64,000 bases of DNA from Aurantimicrobium sp. MWH-Uga1 (GTDB lineage: Bacteria > Actinomycetota > Actinomycetes > Actinomycetales > Microbacteriaceae), in NCBI RefSeq assembly GCF_003325955.1, contig NZ_CP030929.1:992001-1056000 (forward strand). The letters run 5' to 3'. Each line of letters begins with the position of its first letter. The first letter of the stretch is position 1. A program made the position numbers and the translations under genes. Shown here in pieces: positions 1 through 10,198 of the stretch. A model generated the notes under the pieces. It had not been told where the DNA came from. It did no database searches and worked only from the letters and a program-made list of their open reading frames with translations.

Positions 1-213
1 GAGGTTGGCAGCGTTGTGGCCAATGTGAACCTCAACCCCCAGTTCACGAAGTGTCTGAATATGCGAAGAATCTCTCACATCAGTGCCAGTTACCGTGATG
101 CCGTTTGCCAGAAAGAGCCGAGCTATGCCGCTCATCCCTGAGCCACCGATGCCCACCATGTGCACGGTCCCCAAATCTTCTGGGGCGACAACTTTAGGGT
201 CTGGCTTAATCAC
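1..213 (-). CDS. murC: UDP-N-acetylmuramate--L-alanine ligase, N-terminal part only
   Basis: The first 71 codons of MurC, which adds L-alanine to UDP-MurNAc in the cytoplasm; the rest lies beyond the left edge. Reading from a GTG at 213 gives the N-terminal Rossmann motif of the family, [19 protein letters not shown], followed by TGTDVRDS. No clear Shine-Dalgarno or leaderless -10 precedes the GTG. It follows murG on the same strand after 66 bases, the usual actinobacterial order, with ftsQ and ftsZ expected further left. Assignment is secure from the glycine-rich motif and context; the exact start is less so. Confidence 0.93.
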   Translation of the reverse strand, partial: MIKPDPKVVAPEDLGTVHMVGIGGSGMSGIARLFLANGITVTGTDVRDSSHIQTLRELGVEVHIGHNAANL

Positions 214-279
214 GGGTCACTCTTTCGATCGCACACGCGAAAAACGCGCTGACTACCGTTATAACGTAGAAAGCTGGGC

Positions 280-1362
280 CTAAGCCGATGACAGGGCGGC
301 ATCGATGAGATTGATCATGCGCGCAGTCCCGTCTCGCATTCCCACACGGGCAGCAGCATGAGCCATCTGCTCTAAACGTGCTTCATCCCGCATCAGAGGC
401 ACAAGGTTCTGACGTATCCATTCCGGAGTGAATTTGTCATCCTTAACGAGAATTCCCCCACCAGCGTGAACGACTCCTGCGGCGTTGAACTGTTGCTCTC
501 CATTACCAACGGGATAAGGCACATACACCGCTGGTATGCCCAACGCAGAGAGCTCAGAGACGGTTGCAGAACCGGCTCTGGAAACTACGAGTTGCGCCGC
601 AGCTAGGGCAAGGTCCATTCGGTCGCAGTAGTTCACAACGACATAACCAGGAATCTGTGGCAGCACCTCAGGTTTGTTTTGGCCAAGAATGTGAAGAACT
701 TGATAGCCCGCGTCGACGAGCTGTTGAGCGGAGGCGGCAATTGCAGTGTTGATAGACCTCGCTCCCAGAGAACCACTGGTGACAACCAAGACTGGACGAT
801 GATGCTCCAAGCCAAAATAAGCGAGTGCTGCTGATCGCTGAGCTGGAATATCCAACGTCTCAATTTCCTTGCGCAGCGGGGTACCCACCGTCACTGCATG
901 TGGCAGTGGAGTTCCCTCAAAGGTCACGCCTACAAACCGTGTGGATCTTGCTCCCCAGCGGTTGGCCAAACCCGGCTTGGCATTTGCTTCATGAATGACG
1001 TAGGGGATGCGAGTCTTCTTCGCTGCAGCATACGCAGGAGCGGCCGCATAGCCCCCCACCCCAATAACAACATCAACCTTGCGCTGGGTAATCACATCAA
1101 CAACGGTGGCTACTGCTGTGGGCCAGCCGGCAAGAAATATCCGAGAACTCGAAAGGAAATGACGAGCGCGCGGAAAAGGGATTCGGGGAATCGTAATGAG
1201 TTCATATCCTCGAGACGGAACGAGTTGTGCCTCTAGACCCTCCGCTGTTCCCACACAGATAATGGTGGCCTCTGGCTCACGCGTTCTGAGCGCATCAGCG
1301 ATAGCGAGCATGGGGTTGACATGCCCTGCAGTCCCCCCACCAGCTAAGAGATAGGTGGTCAT
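280..1362 (-). CDS. murG: UDP-N-acetylglucosamine--N-acetylmuramyl-(pentapeptide) pyrophosphoryl-undecaprenol GlcNAc transferase
   Basis: MurG converts lipid I to lipid II on the inner face of the membrane. The 360-residue product has the normal family length. The N-terminal glycine loop GGGTAGHVNP (about residues 8-17) and the C-terminal donor site SRAGSATVSELSALGIP with a following GEQQFNA are visible, matching a GT-B glycosyltransferase of family GT28. The ATG overlaps the ftsW stop by 4 bases (ATGA), so translation is probably coupled. It sits in the dcw cluster between ftsW and murC. Confidence 0.97.
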   Translation of the reverse strand: MTTYLLAGGGTAGHVNPMLAIADALRTREPEATIICVGTAEGLEAQLVPSRGYELITIPRIPFPRARHFLSSSRIFLAGWPTAVATVVDVITQRKVDVVIGVGGYAAAPAYAAAKKTRIPYVIHEANAKPGLANRWGARSTRFVGVTFEGTPLPHAVTVGTPLRKEIETLDIPAQRSAALAYFGLEHHRPVLVVTSGSLGARSINTAIAASAQQLVDAGYQVLHILGQNKPEVLPQIPGYVVVNYCDRMDLALAAAQLVVSRAGSATVSELSALGIPAVYVPYPVGNGEQQFNAAGVVHAGGGILVKDDKFTPEWIRQNLVPLMRDEARLEQMAHAAARVGMRDGTARMINLIDAALSSA

Positions 1363-2615
1363 CTGCGGCGCCCTAAAGGTTTCTTAATCGGCTTTTCTTC
1401 TCTGGTAAACGATAAGACAACACCGATGGCTAGCAAGGTCATGACCAAAGCCGAACCACCCGAACTGAGCAAAGGAAGAGGCACCCCGAGAACCGGAAGC
1501 AGTCCCACAACAACACCAATGTTGACGAATGCCTGGCCAACAATCCAGATCATGATTCCGCCGGTAGTGATTCGAACAAGTGGGTCTTTCGCACTTCGAA
1601 TAATGCGTGTGAATGTCACTGCCATCACAACAAACAACACGATGATCAGCAAAGCACCGATTAGCCCCAGCTCTTCACCAATGATGGCAAAGATGTAGTC
1701 ATTATCTGCTGCTGGTAGCCAGGACCATTTTGCTTTGGATTGGCCAAGGCCCACGCCAAAAATTCCTCCGTTAGCTAGAGCCCATTTACCGTGCAGGGGC
1801 TGCCAGCAGGCATTGGTGTAGTCGGTGCAGTTCTCACTGAGGAAGGACATTATTCGGTTCATACGGTTAGGGCTTGTGACAACGTAAAACGCCACTACAG
1901 CAGTCACAGCAACTGTCGGGAGGATAATGACCCGATCTGCGACCCCAGAGAAGGCTATACACCCCATGATGATGGCAAAGATGATGATCGTCGTTCCCAA
2001 GTCTCCGCCGAGCAAAACAAAGAATGCAACGCCATATACCGGGAAAATCGAGAGGAAAATGCGGAAGCTGTATGGTCCCACGCGATTGATAATTTCTGGA
2101 AGATTGACGCCCAGCCATATCGCAACGGTAAGTTTGATAAATTCTGAGGGCTGTACCTGAATACCGATATCAACCCAGTTACGGTTACCACCAGATTCAA
2201 CACCCAGTGGCGTGAATACCAGCAGCTGAAGAGCACCAGAAGCAATGAGCACTAACAATGCCCATCTGCGATAGATCTCAAGAGGGAACCTACTCACAAA
2301 CAACATCAACGGAATAGCAATGATTGCGGAACCAGCTTGCTTGAAGAAACTGCCAAAAAACCCGCCCTGAGTCAGGAACGAATCAACCGCTGATGCCGAA
2401 AGCACCATGATCAAACCGATAAGAACCGTCAGCAGTGTCACACCAGCTAGCCAATAAAAGTTCGGAGACTCAGCCCTGAATTGTTGACCTAGGTTGAAGC
2501 GTGTGGCCAACAGGCCTTTGGCAGCAGGCGCAGAATGCGGAGGGGACTGCCGGGATCGAACAGGAGCAGAAGCAGGCCTTCGGCCCTGAGGGTTAGTGCG
2601 AGGCGGATTCGCCAT
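1359..2615 (-). CDS. ftsW: Peptidoglycan polymerase of the SEDS family, FtsW
   Basis: FtsW polymerises lipid II at the septum together with the class B penicillin-binding protein FtsI, encoded upstream. The 418-residue protein has a basic Pro/Arg-rich cytoplasmic N-terminus (about residues 1-45) and about ten hydrophobic segments. The SEDS signature PLLSSGGSALVMTLLAIGVV is near the C-terminus. I chose the ATG at 2615 because GGGAGG lies 8 bases before it. A GTG at 2624 would place that site on top of the start codon. It overlaps the 3' end of murD by 23 bases. Confidence 0.95.
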   Translation of the reverse strand: MANPPRTNPQGRRPASAPVRSRQSPPHSAPAAKGLLATRFNLGQQFRAESPNFYWLAGVTLLTVLIGLIMVLSASAVDSFLTQGGFFGSFFKQAGSAIIAIPLMLFVSRFPLEIYRRWALLVLIASGALQLLVFTPLGVESGGNRNWVDIGIQVQPSEFIKLTVAIWLGVNLPEIINRVGPYSFRIFLSIFPVYGVAFFVLLGGDLGTTIIIFAIIMGCIAFSGVADRVIILPTVAVTAVVAFYVVTSPNRMNRIMSFLSENCTDYTNACWQPLHGKWALANGGIFGVGLGQSKAKWSWLPAADNDYIFAIIGEELGLIGALLIIVLFVVMAVTFTRIIRSAKDPLVRITTGGIMIWIVGQAFVNIGVVVGLLPVLGVPLPLLSSGGSALVMTLLAIGVVLSFTREEKPIKKPLGRRR

Positions 2616-4092
2616 CCGCCTCACCTCCCAGGTTTGCTTTCACGGCCTCGGCGAACATTCGTCCCCGTTCGGCATAATCCGTAAATTGGTCCATCGAAGC
2701 TGCAGCAGGAGCCAAAAGGACAACATCGCCCGATTGTGCAAGTTCTGCGGCTAAGGTCACAGCCGTAACCATGACATCACTAGTGTCCGCTGACTCCACC
2801 TCGCGAACGCTCACCCCAGGCGCGTGTCGCTCGAATGCTGAGATAACCTCGGAACGGTCAACCCCAATAACAACTGCGCCTCGCAAGCGATCGGCATGTT
2901 GGGCTACAAGCTCATCTATATTGACGCCTTTGAGTAATCCACCAACGATCCAGACAATGGAGTTGTTTGCCGCCAACGATGCCGAAGCCGCGTGAGGATT
3001 AGTTGCTTTGGAGTCATCAATCCAGGTAATGCCGTCTTGGACAGCAACAATTTCAATCCTGTGAGCATCCAGACGAAAGCTCTTGAGAGCTTCTGAAATA
3101 GCTTCAACAGGAACTCCGAAGGATCTAGCTAGGGCACTGGCAGCTAGGACGTTGGCAACGATGTGAGGGGAGCCCAAACCACGCGCTTCTAGCTCTGAGA
3201 CGGTAGTAATTTCTAATGCAGTGTTGTGTCGCTCATCTAAGAATGCTCGGTCACACAAGATTCCGTCCACGATGCCAAAATCACTGCGGCCTGGTGCGCC
3301 GAGATCAAATCCAATAGCCCGAGCACCCTCTTGAACATCTGCGTTTTCAACCATGCGCTCGGTCTGTCTGTCTGCTTTGTTATAGACACAGGCAACCTGT
3401 GTTCCCTCAAAGATGCGGGCTTTAGCGGCAACATATGCTTCTAGCGAGCCATGCCAATCTAAGTGATCGTCAGCGATGTTCAGCACTGCAGCGGCATAGG
3501 GCTGAACCTTCTGCATCCAGTGAAGCTGATAACTAGAAAGTTCAACAACGAAGACGTCAAAGCCCTGAGGGTCTCGAACTGCATCCAGAACAGGAACACC
3601 AATGTTGCCGCAGGGTGCAACCCGATATCCGGCTGTGGCCAACATTGCGGAGGTGAGTTGGACTGTGGTCGTTTTTCCGTTGGTTCCCGTCACGGCAATC
3701 CATGGCGCCGGAGTGCCAACTTTGTCCCGAACGCGCCACGCTAATTCGATATCTCCCCAGATAGGGATGTTTCGGGAGGAGGCCCACTGCAAAATCGGGT
3801 GGTCGGGATGATACCCAGGTGAGACCACGAAAAGCTCAGGGGCAAACTCACTGAGCTCATCTGGAATAGCACCGTCGACAGGCTCATGAACAAATGTCCC
3901 ACCGATAACTTCAAGCATTTTCAGTCGAAGTTCATCAGCTTGTTGCGCACTAACCATTACCTGAGCACCCAGTTCAGACAGTGTGTCCGCCACCGAAAAA
4001 CCGGTGACTCCCAGGCCCAAAACAGCCACGCGCAGTCCAGCCCAATTGGAGTGCCAGCTTGTGAGCTGAGAAAGATCTCGTTGTTCAGACAT
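2593..4092 (-). CDS. murD: UDP-N-acetylmuramoylalanine--D-glutamate ligase
   Basis: MurD adds D-glutamate to UDP-MurNAc-L-Ala using ATP. The three Mur-ligase domains are visible: an N-terminal Rossmann part (VAVLGLGVTGFSVADTL), the ATP loop VTGTNGKTTTVQL near residue 138, and a C-terminal domain ending in LLAPAAASMDQFTDYAERG, the MurD hallmark. The length of about 499 residues is normal for actinobacteria. The ATG at 4092 is preferred, but a GTG one codon upstream is possible and neither has a good ribosome site. It follows mraY after 10 bases. Confidence 0.95.
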   Translation of the reverse strand: MSEQRDLSQLTSWHSNWAGLRVAVLGLGVTGFSVADTLSELGAQVMVSAQQADELRLKMLEVIGGTFVHEPVDGAIPDELSEFAPELFVVSPGYHPDHPILQWASSRNIPIWGDIELAWRVRDKVGTPAPWIAVTGTNGKTTTVQLTSAMLATAGYRVAPCGNIGVPVLDAVRDPQGFDVFVVELSSYQLHWMQKVQPYAAAVLNIADDHLDWHGSLEAYVAAKARIFEGTQVACVYNKADRQTERMVENADVQEGARAIGFDLGAPGRSDFGIVDGILCDRAFLDERHNTALEITTVSELEARGLGSPHIVANVLAASALARSFGVPVEAISEALKSFRLDAHRIEIVAVQDGITWIDDSKATNPHAASASLAANNSIVWIVGGLLKGVNIDELVAQHADRLRGAVVIGVDRSEVISAFERHAPGVSVREVESADTSDVMVTAVTLAAELAQSGDVVLLAPAAASMDQFTDYAERGRMFAEAVKANLGGEADGESASH

Positions 4093-4102
4093 CACAAAAG
4101 CT

Positions 4103-5197
4103 TTATTGGGTCAGCCACTCGAGGTAGAACATACCAACACCGGCAATCACAAACAGAGCGGAAATAATCCAGAATCGAACGACGACGGTAACTTCAGGCC
4201 AGCCCTTGAGTTCAAAGTGATGATGGATGGGCGACATCAAGAAGATGCGCTTTCCCCTGGTGAGCTTGAAGTATCCGCGTTGGACAATCACTGAGCCTGT
4301 GTCAATGACAAAAAGACCAGCAAGGATAACCAGGAGAAGTTCGGTTTGGCTCAGAATAGCCAATGCAGCTAATGCGCCACCCAGTGCCATGGACCCGGTA
4401 TCTCCGAGGAAGATTTGTGCAGGAGAGGTGTTCCACCACAAGAATCCAATCAAACCTCCGACAATGGCAGCTGCCACAATGGCCAAATCCAGAGGATCAC
4501 GGACGTCATAACACTTATATGCAACCTGAGGGTCTAGTCGTGACGAGAAACATGACTGGTTTTGCTGCCAGAAGTTCATGATGACGAAAGAACCGATTGT
4601 GAAGATTGAAGCACCCGTGGCTAATCCATCTAAACCGTCTGTCAGGTTCACCGCATTAGATGTGCTGGTCACAATCAAAATAATCCAGACCAAGAACAGG
4701 AAGATTCCCAAACCGGCACCCAGCGCAGCAAAATCAAGATTGGTATCGCGAATAAACGAGATACTCATGGAGGCTGGAGTGATGCCATTTTCGTCAGGGA
4801 AATTAATGGCAAGCAGGGCAAAAATGACCGCAACAATGATTTGGCCCACAACCTTTGGCCAGCCGCTTAGACCGAGGGAGCGTCGTTTGTGAGTTTTGAT
4901 GAAGTCGTCAATAAATCCAACGAGGCCCAAGCCGGTCATCATCAACAAGACCAAAATGGCGGGAAGCTCAACACTGTGACCGGTGAGGGGTGTTGCTATG
5001 AAGTACGAAACAAGAACACCAACGATGACGACAATGCCACCCATTGTGGGGGTTCCTTTTTTAGCGTGGTGCGCATCCGGGCCACCATCGCTGATGAACT
5101 GACCCCAGCCAATTTTGCGAAACAACCGAATAAACACCGGCGTCATGAGCAGGGTGAAGATAAGTGAGAGTGCACCGGCTAGAAGTAGGGTACTCAC
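4103..5197 (-). CDS. mraY: Phospho-N-acetylmuramoyl-pentapeptide transferase
   Basis: MraY transfers phospho-MurNAc-pentapeptide to undecaprenyl phosphate, forming lipid I. The 364-residue membrane protein has about ten hydrophobic segments and the family motifs [20 protein letters not shown] and [13 protein letters not shown], which carry the catalytic aspartates and histidines. The start is a GTG overlapping the murF stop by 4 bases (GTGA), implying coupling. Gene order murF-mraY-murD is the standard dcw order. Confidence 0.97.
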   Translation of the reverse strand: MSTLLLAGALSLIFTLLMTPVFIRLFRKIGWGQFISDGGPDAHHAKKGTPTMGGIVVIVGVLVSYFIATPLTGHSVELPAILVLLMMTGLGLVGFIDDFIKTHKRRSLGLSGWPKVVGQIIVAVIFALLAINFPDENGITPASMSISFIRDTNLDFAALGAGLGIFLFLVWIILIVTSTSNAVNLTDGLDGLATGASIFTIGSFVIMNFWQQNQSCFSSRLDPQVAYKCYDVRDPLDLAIVAAAIVGGLIGFLWWNTSPAQIFLGDTGSMALGGALAALAILSQTELLLVILAGLFVIDTGSVIVQRGYFKLTRGKRIFLMSPIHHHFELKGWPEVTVVVRFWIISALFVIAGVGMFYLEWLTQ

Positions 5198-6603
5198 GCG
5201 TAGGCCTCTCCTAATCGATCTCCTAAGAACCGGAGCTTCGCCGAGTTAGACGATTTCACCAGAACTATGTCTCCTGCGCGAAGCAGGCTCGATAGGTAAT
5301 CGTAGGCCTCATCAGGGGTTGAGAAGAACTTCGACTCACCATCCCACGAACCCTCGTTGATGGCAGAAATATGAAGTCTGCGTGCCCCATCACCGACAAC
5401 GACGAGTTGATCGATACCTAAACGAACAATGAGCAAGGCAAGCTTGTCTTGTTCTTCACCGGAAAACTCGCCCAGTTCGGCCATTTCACCCAGCACAGCA
5501 ATAGTGCGGTTCTCGTCTGTCGCAATCTGTCGCAACGTCTTTATTGCAGCTGCCATCGAGTCTGGACTGGCGTTATAGGCATCGTTAATGATGACAACGT
5601 CATCATTGCCTAGAACTTGCATTCTCCAACGTTCAGCTTGCGTTACTGACTCGAGGCTGGTCGCGATGTAATCCAGGGGGAACCCTAATTCCACTACAAC
5701 AGCAGCTGCCGCTGCCGCATTCATGACGTGGTGCTCTCCCAAGACAGAAAATGCAACGTGAGTAAGTTCTCCCGAGCTCAGACACAGATCGAACTGCGTG
5801 CCTTGCATACTCGAAGTCACATTCTCCACGCGGACGGTAGCATGTGCGGCATAACCAAATGTTCGCACTGCTCCCGGGGCGGCAGAGGCCATTGACATCA
5901 CGCGGTGGTCATCAGCATTCAATATTGCGACGCCCTGAGGCCCCAATGCTTCTACGATTTCTCGTTTGGCAACAACAGTGGTCTCTACACCGCCAAATTC
6001 TCCTGCGTGTGCAAGCCCAATCATCAGGACAACGCTGATATCAGGTTGCACCATATCGGTTAGCAGCTTAATGTTGCCTGGACCACTAGCTCCCATCTCC
6101 AGGATCAGATACTCGGTGTCTTCGCGCACCTGCAACATCGTGATGGGTGCGCCCACTTCATTGTTGAAGGATGCGCGCGGAAAAACGGTCTGACCTTTGC
6201 CACTACACAGGGAAGCAACAAGATTCTTCGTGGTGGTTTTTCCGTTAGAACCAGTTATGGCAACAACTTTGAGTTTGCCCAGGGAACGAACGCGGGCAAC
6301 CACCTCACGAGCAAGTGCGCCCAGTGCGACTACGGCGTTGCTAACAACAATCTGAGGAATAGAAACCTCAACGGTGTGCTCCACGATTGCCAAGCTGGCA
6401 CCGTTTTCGAGTGCAGCCGCAACGAAGAGGTGCCCGTCTGTCTCTTCCCCGGGCTTAGCAATAAAGATGTCACCAGGAGTTATCAAGCGAGAGTCTGTGT
6501 CGGCAACACCACTGATAACGGTGTTTTCAGTAGCGCCAGAGTCTCCCAGGTAAAGCTCACCGTCAATAGCGAGTGCTATGTCAGCAAGGGTGAGTTCAAT
6601 CAT
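5194..6603 (-). CDS. murF: UDP-N-acetylmuramoyl-tripeptide--D-alanyl-D-alanine ligase
   Basis: MurF adds D-Ala-D-Ala to complete the muropeptide. From the ATG at 6603 the product is 469 residues, starting [10 protein letters not shown]. An 11-codon upstream extension is open but does not look like family sequence. The ATP loop [14 protein letters not shown] and the substrate motif [11 protein letters not shown] are clear. It lies 16 bases after ftsI. In most actinobacteria murE sits between ftsI and murF; here it does not, so the diamino-acid ligase must be elsewhere. Confidence 0.95.
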   Translation of the reverse strand: MIELTLADIALAIDGELYLGDSGATENTVISGVADTDSRLITPGDIFIAKPGEETDGHLFVAAALENGASLAIVEHTVEVSIPQIVVSNAVVALGALAREVVARVRSLGKLKVVAITGSNGKTTTKNLVASLCSGKGQTVFPRASFNNEVGAPITMLQVREDTEYLILEMGASGPGNIKLLTDMVQPDISVVLMIGLAHAGEFGGVETTVVAKREIVEALGPQGVAILNADDHRVMSMASAAPGAVRTFGYAAHATVRVENVTSSMQGTQFDLCLSSGELTHVAFSVLGEHHVMNAAAAAAVVVELGFPLDYIATSLESVTQAERWRMQVLGNDDVVIINDAYNASPDSMAAAIKTLRQIATDENRTIAVLGEMAELGEFSGEEQDKLALLIVRLGIDQLVVVGDGARRLHISAINEGSWDGESKFFSTPDEAYDYLSSLLRAGDIVLVKSSNSAKLRFLGDRLGEAYA

Positions 6604-6619
6604 GTTCTTATTCTGGTGC

Positions 6620-8386
6620 TTAGAAGCGCACAGCAAGCGCAGGAGATGCAGAAGTTGAAGGTTGAATTCGATATTCCTTGATGACCTGAGCCATCACGTC
6701 TCGAAATACCGGTGGGGACGCCATGAATGTGTTTCCATCTGGATAGGCAATCACTACGTAGACAACGTATTGCGGATCATCGGCGGGAATAAGACCCGCG
6801 TTGGAGACGATGTATTTCTCGCCATATTTTCCACTGCCGTCAGACTGCTGTGCTGTACCCGTCTTGAGTGCACTGCGATAGCCCGGAATTTGCACCACGG
6901 AGGTGAGGGCGCCCTGGGTGACCACGTTTTCTAACATGTCTAAAGTGGTGCGGGCTGCTTCAGGTGAGACAACCTGTGTTCCCTTTGATTGCTCAGGCTT
7001 GACCACGGTTCCATCTGCTTTGACGCACTCTTCGACAAGCGAGGCAGGTAAATGCACTCCCCCGTTGCCAAGAGTTTGATACGCCCCTGCAACCTGAACT
7101 GCGGTGGTAGCTAAGCCTTGGCCAAACATGGTGTTGTAGGTGGTTTGGTTGTCCCACTCTTCGTAGGGATGCAAAATACCGCCGGACTCACCAGGAAAGT
7201 TCACCGCTGAGGTCTCGCCAAAACCAAAAGCACGGAGATAGTCGTAGCGGGTTTTCGCATCAAGCGCTTGGCCTAGTTGCGTAATCCCGGTGTTAGAGGA
7301 TTCTTGAAGAACACCTGTAAGCGTCAACGGCCAGGAACCGTGGGGCACAGCATCGTTGACTTTCGCTCCGTTAGGGAATGTGAGGGCGTATGGAGCAATT
7401 ACTTGAGTTGAAGGATCTGCGGCGCCGGAGTTGATTAATCCAGCAGCGGTGAGTGCCTTAATCGTTGAGCCCGGTTCGTAGGGAGAGGTAAAGGCGCGAG
7501 AACCTCGAGCACTCTCGTCAGAACCATTGACGTTATTGGGATCAACGGTGGGATAGTCCGCAACAGTCAGCAGCTTTCCTGTTTTGACCTCTTGAACGAT
7601 AACGATTCCCCACTGGGCGTTGGTTTCAGTTACACGCTTGGCCAACACCTGCTGGGAGTACCACTGCAGGTCAGAGTTGATGGTCAGTTTGAGACTTCCA
7701 CCGTTTTCTGCAGCAACACTGGTGACAGTGCTGCCAGGAATGCGAATTCCATCAGCACCGCGCTGATATACCTCTTCCCCATTGGTGCCGGCGAGACAGT
7801 CGTTCTGAGCTAGTTCGAGTCCTGCCTGCGGCTGTCCGTCTTGACCTACATAACCAAGCAGGTTTCCGCCCACAGCTCCTGCAGGATAAGTACGCCCGGG
7901 TGCCTGTTCAAAAAACAGCCACGGTATCTCCAGGGCATAGAGTGCTCGGAAAGTATCGACATCAACAGCTTTTTTGATGTACGCAAAGTCAGACTTGGGG
8001 TTTTGTGCCAGAGCATCTGCAATGATCTTGAGAATTTCCTCTGGCTTTTGACCAGTGATGGTTCCAATCTCAATAGCGGCCTGCTGCGGCGTGATGGTGA
8101 CCTCAGAACGGTCAGTTTGGCGAAGGAAATCTTTGGCATTCTTGGGGGAAACCGTGATGTTGTAACGCAGAACGCTTTCAGCCATCACTGTCCCCTTGGC
8201 ATCAGTAATCGTTCCGCGTTTCGCCAACACAGTGGAAGGAATAGAGCGCTTCCCTACCGATTCTTCGTTATATGCAGAAGCTCTGATGACTTGAATATCA
8301 ACAAGTTTGATGACGAACAAACCCACAAATATCACGACGAAGAGCATGACGAGGAATGCTCTAAATCGGATGGGGTTTCGCTTCAC
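6620..8386 (-). CDS. ftsI: Class B penicillin-binding protein, septal transpeptidase
   Basis: A D,D-transpeptidase that cross-links septal peptidoglycan and partners with FtsW. The 588-residue protein has an N-terminal signal anchor (about residues 10-30, LVMLFVVIFVGLFVIKLV), a PBP dimerisation domain, and a transpeptidase domain. All three active-site motifs are present: EPGSTIKAL (SxxK), ESSNTG (SxN) and LKTGTAQ (KTG). No PASTA domain follows. It lies 37 bases after the FtsL-like gene and directly before murF. Confidence 0.96.
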   Translation of the reverse strand: MKRNPIRFRAFLVMLFVVIFVGLFVIKLVDIQVIRASAYNEESVGKRSIPSTVLAKRGTITDAKGTVMAESVLRYNITVSPKNAKDFLRQTDRSEVTITPQQAAIEIGTITGQKPEEILKIIADALAQNPKSDFAYIKKAVDVDTFRALYALEIPWLFFEQAPGRTYPAGAVGGNLLGYVGQDGQPQAGLELAQNDCLAGTNGEEVYQRGADGIRIPGSTVTSVAAENGGSLKLTINSDLQWYSQQVLAKRVTETNAQWGIVIVQEVKTGKLLTVADYPTVDPNNVNGSDESARGSRAFTSPYEPGSTIKALTAAGLINSGAADPSTQVIAPYALTFPNGAKVNDAVPHGSWPLTLTGVLQESSNTGITQLGQALDAKTRYDYLRAFGFGETSAVNFPGESGGILHPYEEWDNQTTYNTMFGQGLATTAVQVAGAYQTLGNGGVHLPASLVEECVKADGTVVKPEQSKGTQVVSPEAARTTLDMLENVVTQGALTSVVQIPGYRSALKTGTAQQSDGSGKYGEKYIVSNAGLIPADDPQYVVYVVIAYPDGNTFMASPPVFRDVMAQVIKEYRIQPSTSASPALAVRF

Positions 8387-8423
8387 TGATATTCCTTAGC
8401 AGGGGCGTAATCGCGACCTGTAA

Positions 8424-9146
8424 TTAGTGGGTTGCGATGCCTGGCAGTCCGTTTGTCAAAGCTACTGGACCGGCAGGGACAGCTGCCGCAGGCGCGCTGT
8501 CAGTTACTGGGGCAACCTTGGCAGCTTCGGCAGCAGCCTTCTTTGCTGCTTCTGCTTTAGCTTCAGATTCTTTCTGAGTAACCAGTGAGACTTCTGAGAG
8601 CAAAGAGTTTGGAATTGCTCCGGCTGCAGACCCTGCAATCACTCCAGCATTGGCAGCAGCGGGAACAGGTGTCCCGAGAACTGCTCCGTCAGAAATACGA
8701 AGATACACGGGAGTGTTATTGATCACCATGCCCAATGCTTCCGCATTGGCTGCAAGATTTTGGGGTGACGAAAGCCGATCTAGATCTTGATTCATGGTTT
8801 GGTAGGTGCGAGAAAGCTCTTTATTCGACTGCTGTAAGGACGCAATCTCATAGGCACCTGCAGAAACAGCCACAGAAAGAAGAAGTTGAGCGACAATGAT
8901 GCCAAAAACAACTCCCATGCTGACCAGAGCGTAAAAGACTCGTGGTCGGGCTTTGCGCTGAGCCCGGGTTGCCACAACCTGTATGGAGGGACGCCACTGA
9001 GCTGCCGAGGAGAGAGTGGAACGAGCCTTGAGTGCCAAGTTGCCCTGGGTTGTGGTTGTTGATGATTTACGAGCCTGGTTCGCCCGTGAGGAAACCTGCG
9101 GACGAGTCTGCGGACGGTTCATCCGAGTGGAGTTGACGGAGCTCAT
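8424..9146 (-). CDS. FtsL-like bitopic division protein
   Basis: A 240-residue membrane protein at the ftsL position between rsmH and ftsI. The N-terminal about 70 residues are basic and Arg/Thr/Ser-rich, then comes one membrane segment (about residues 76-100). After it comes a heptad-like coiled coil containing [22 protein letters not shown]. The C-terminal half is Ala/Val-rich and low-complexity, unusually long for FtsL. It probably corresponds to the divergent actinobacterial FtsL that bridges FtsQ/FtsB-type partners. Its ATG overlaps the rsmH stop by 4 bases. Function is inferred from topology and position only. Confidence 0.75.
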   Translation of the reverse strand: MSSVNSTRMNRPQTRPQVSSRANQARKSSTTTTQGNLALKARSTLSSAAQWRPSIQVVATRAQRKARPRVFYALVSMGVVFGIIVAQLLLSVAVSAGAYEIASLQQSNKELSRTYQTMNQDLDRLSSPQNLAANAEALGMVINNTPVYLRISDGAVLGTPVPAAANAGVIAGSAAGAIPNSLLSEVSLVTQKESEAKAEAAKKAAAEAAKVAPVTDSAPAAAVPAGPVALTNGLPGIATH

Positions 9147-10096
9147 GCCGCCTCCTTGATTCGTTCGGCTGCACGCAATCGCACAGGTGTGGCACGAGGA
9201 TTACGAAGCTTTTCTTCATCACTGGCTAGTTCGGCACCGCGAACAAGCAAACGTAGCTCTGGTTTGTGCTGTTCAAGCTCGACGGGAAGCCCCACAGGTG
9301 CCGAAGAGGAAGCAGCGGTTTGGAAAAAACCTTTGACAATGCGGTCTTCGAGTGACTGGTAGGACATCACCACGATGCGACCACCGAGGGCAAGTTTGCT
9401 CAGCGCTGCAGGAATCGCTCGTTCTAGGACGGAAAGTTCTTGGTTGACCTCAATGCGGAGCGCTTGAAAGATACGCTTGGCGGGGTGTCCCGCGTGAGAA
9501 AGGGCTGCGGGGGTGGCAGCAGTGAGAATGTGCACAAGTTGGCCAGAGCGCGTAATGGGCTCCACCTCACGCTGCGTAACGATAGCTCTGGCATAGCGAG
9601 CAGATAGTTTTTCATCACCGTATTTGTGGAATATGGTTCGAAGTTCCTGCTCACTGTAGGTAGCAATCACCTCAGCTGCTGTCAAACCCTCTGACTGGTT
9701 CATACGCATATCCAGTGGGGCATCTTGTGCGTAAGCAAATCCGCGTTCGGGACGATCGAGTTGCAATGAAGAAACACCGAGGTCAAAGAGAATTCCGTCG
9801 ACGGCTGAGATGCCCAATTCATCCAACGCCTCTGCGATGCCGTCATACACAGTGTGAACAAGGTGAACACGGTCACCAAAGCGAGAAAGGCGCTCACCGG
9901 CTATTGCGAGTGCATCTGTGTCTCGGTCTAGTCCAACAAGGGTGAGTTCGGGGAAACGAGCGAGAAAAGCTTCCGAGTGTCCGCCCATTCCCAAAGTGGC
10001 ATCTACGAGGACCGCACCTGGCTTCTCCAAGGCAGGAGCTAGTAGTTCAACGCAACGCTCGAGAAGGACGGGGGTGTGGATCTGATTGAGTTCCAT
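9143..10096 (-). CDS. rsmH: 16S rRNA (cytosine1402-N4)-methyltransferase
   Basis: RsmH (MraW) methylates N4 of C1402 in 16S rRNA with S-adenosylmethionine. The 317-residue product is of family length. It shows the SAM site [15 protein letters not shown] near residue 30, the motif [13 protein letters not shown], and the C-terminal [11 protein letters not shown]. It is the second gene of the dcw cluster. A 102-base spacer with a long imperfect hairpin separates it from mraZ. Confidence 0.96.
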   Translation of the reverse strand: MELNQIHTPVLLERCVELLAPALEKPGAVLVDATLGMGGHSEAFLARFPELTLVGLDRDTDALAIAGERLSRFGDRVHLVHTVYDGIAEALDELGISAVDGILFDLGVSSLQLDRPERGFAYAQDAPLDMRMNQSEGLTAAEVIATYSEQELRTIFHKYGDEKLSARYARAIVTQREVEPITRSGQLVHILTAATPAALSHAGHPAKRIFQALRIEVNQELSVLERAIPAALSKLALGGRIVVMSYQSLEDRIVKGFFQTAASSSAPVGLPVELEQHKPELRLLVRGAELASDEEKLRNPRATPVRLRAAERIKEAA

Positions 10097-10113
10097 AACA
10101 ATTGAGGCCCGAG

Positions 10114-10197
10114 CCTTAGATTCTGGTTCCCCTCCAGATCAACCTGCTTCCGGGGAAGTGGATTCAGGGTGATACGGCTGGGAGCCGGAATCTAAGG
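10114..10197 (-). other. Long imperfect hairpin between mraZ and rsmH
   Basis: The arms at 10114-10131 and 10180-10197 are 18 bases each and pair fully if two G-U pairs are allowed. The 48-base loop contains a smaller CTTCC/GGAAG dyad. In the transcript the structure begins 2 bases after the mraZ stop and there is no U-tract. It could attenuate or stabilise the message between mraZ and rsmH; this is inference. Confidence 0.5.
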
Positions 10198-10198
10198 A

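Noticed and set aside
6604..6636. 11-codon extension of murF
   Set aside because: It reads into the 3' end of ftsI and does not match the conserved MurF start MIELTL.
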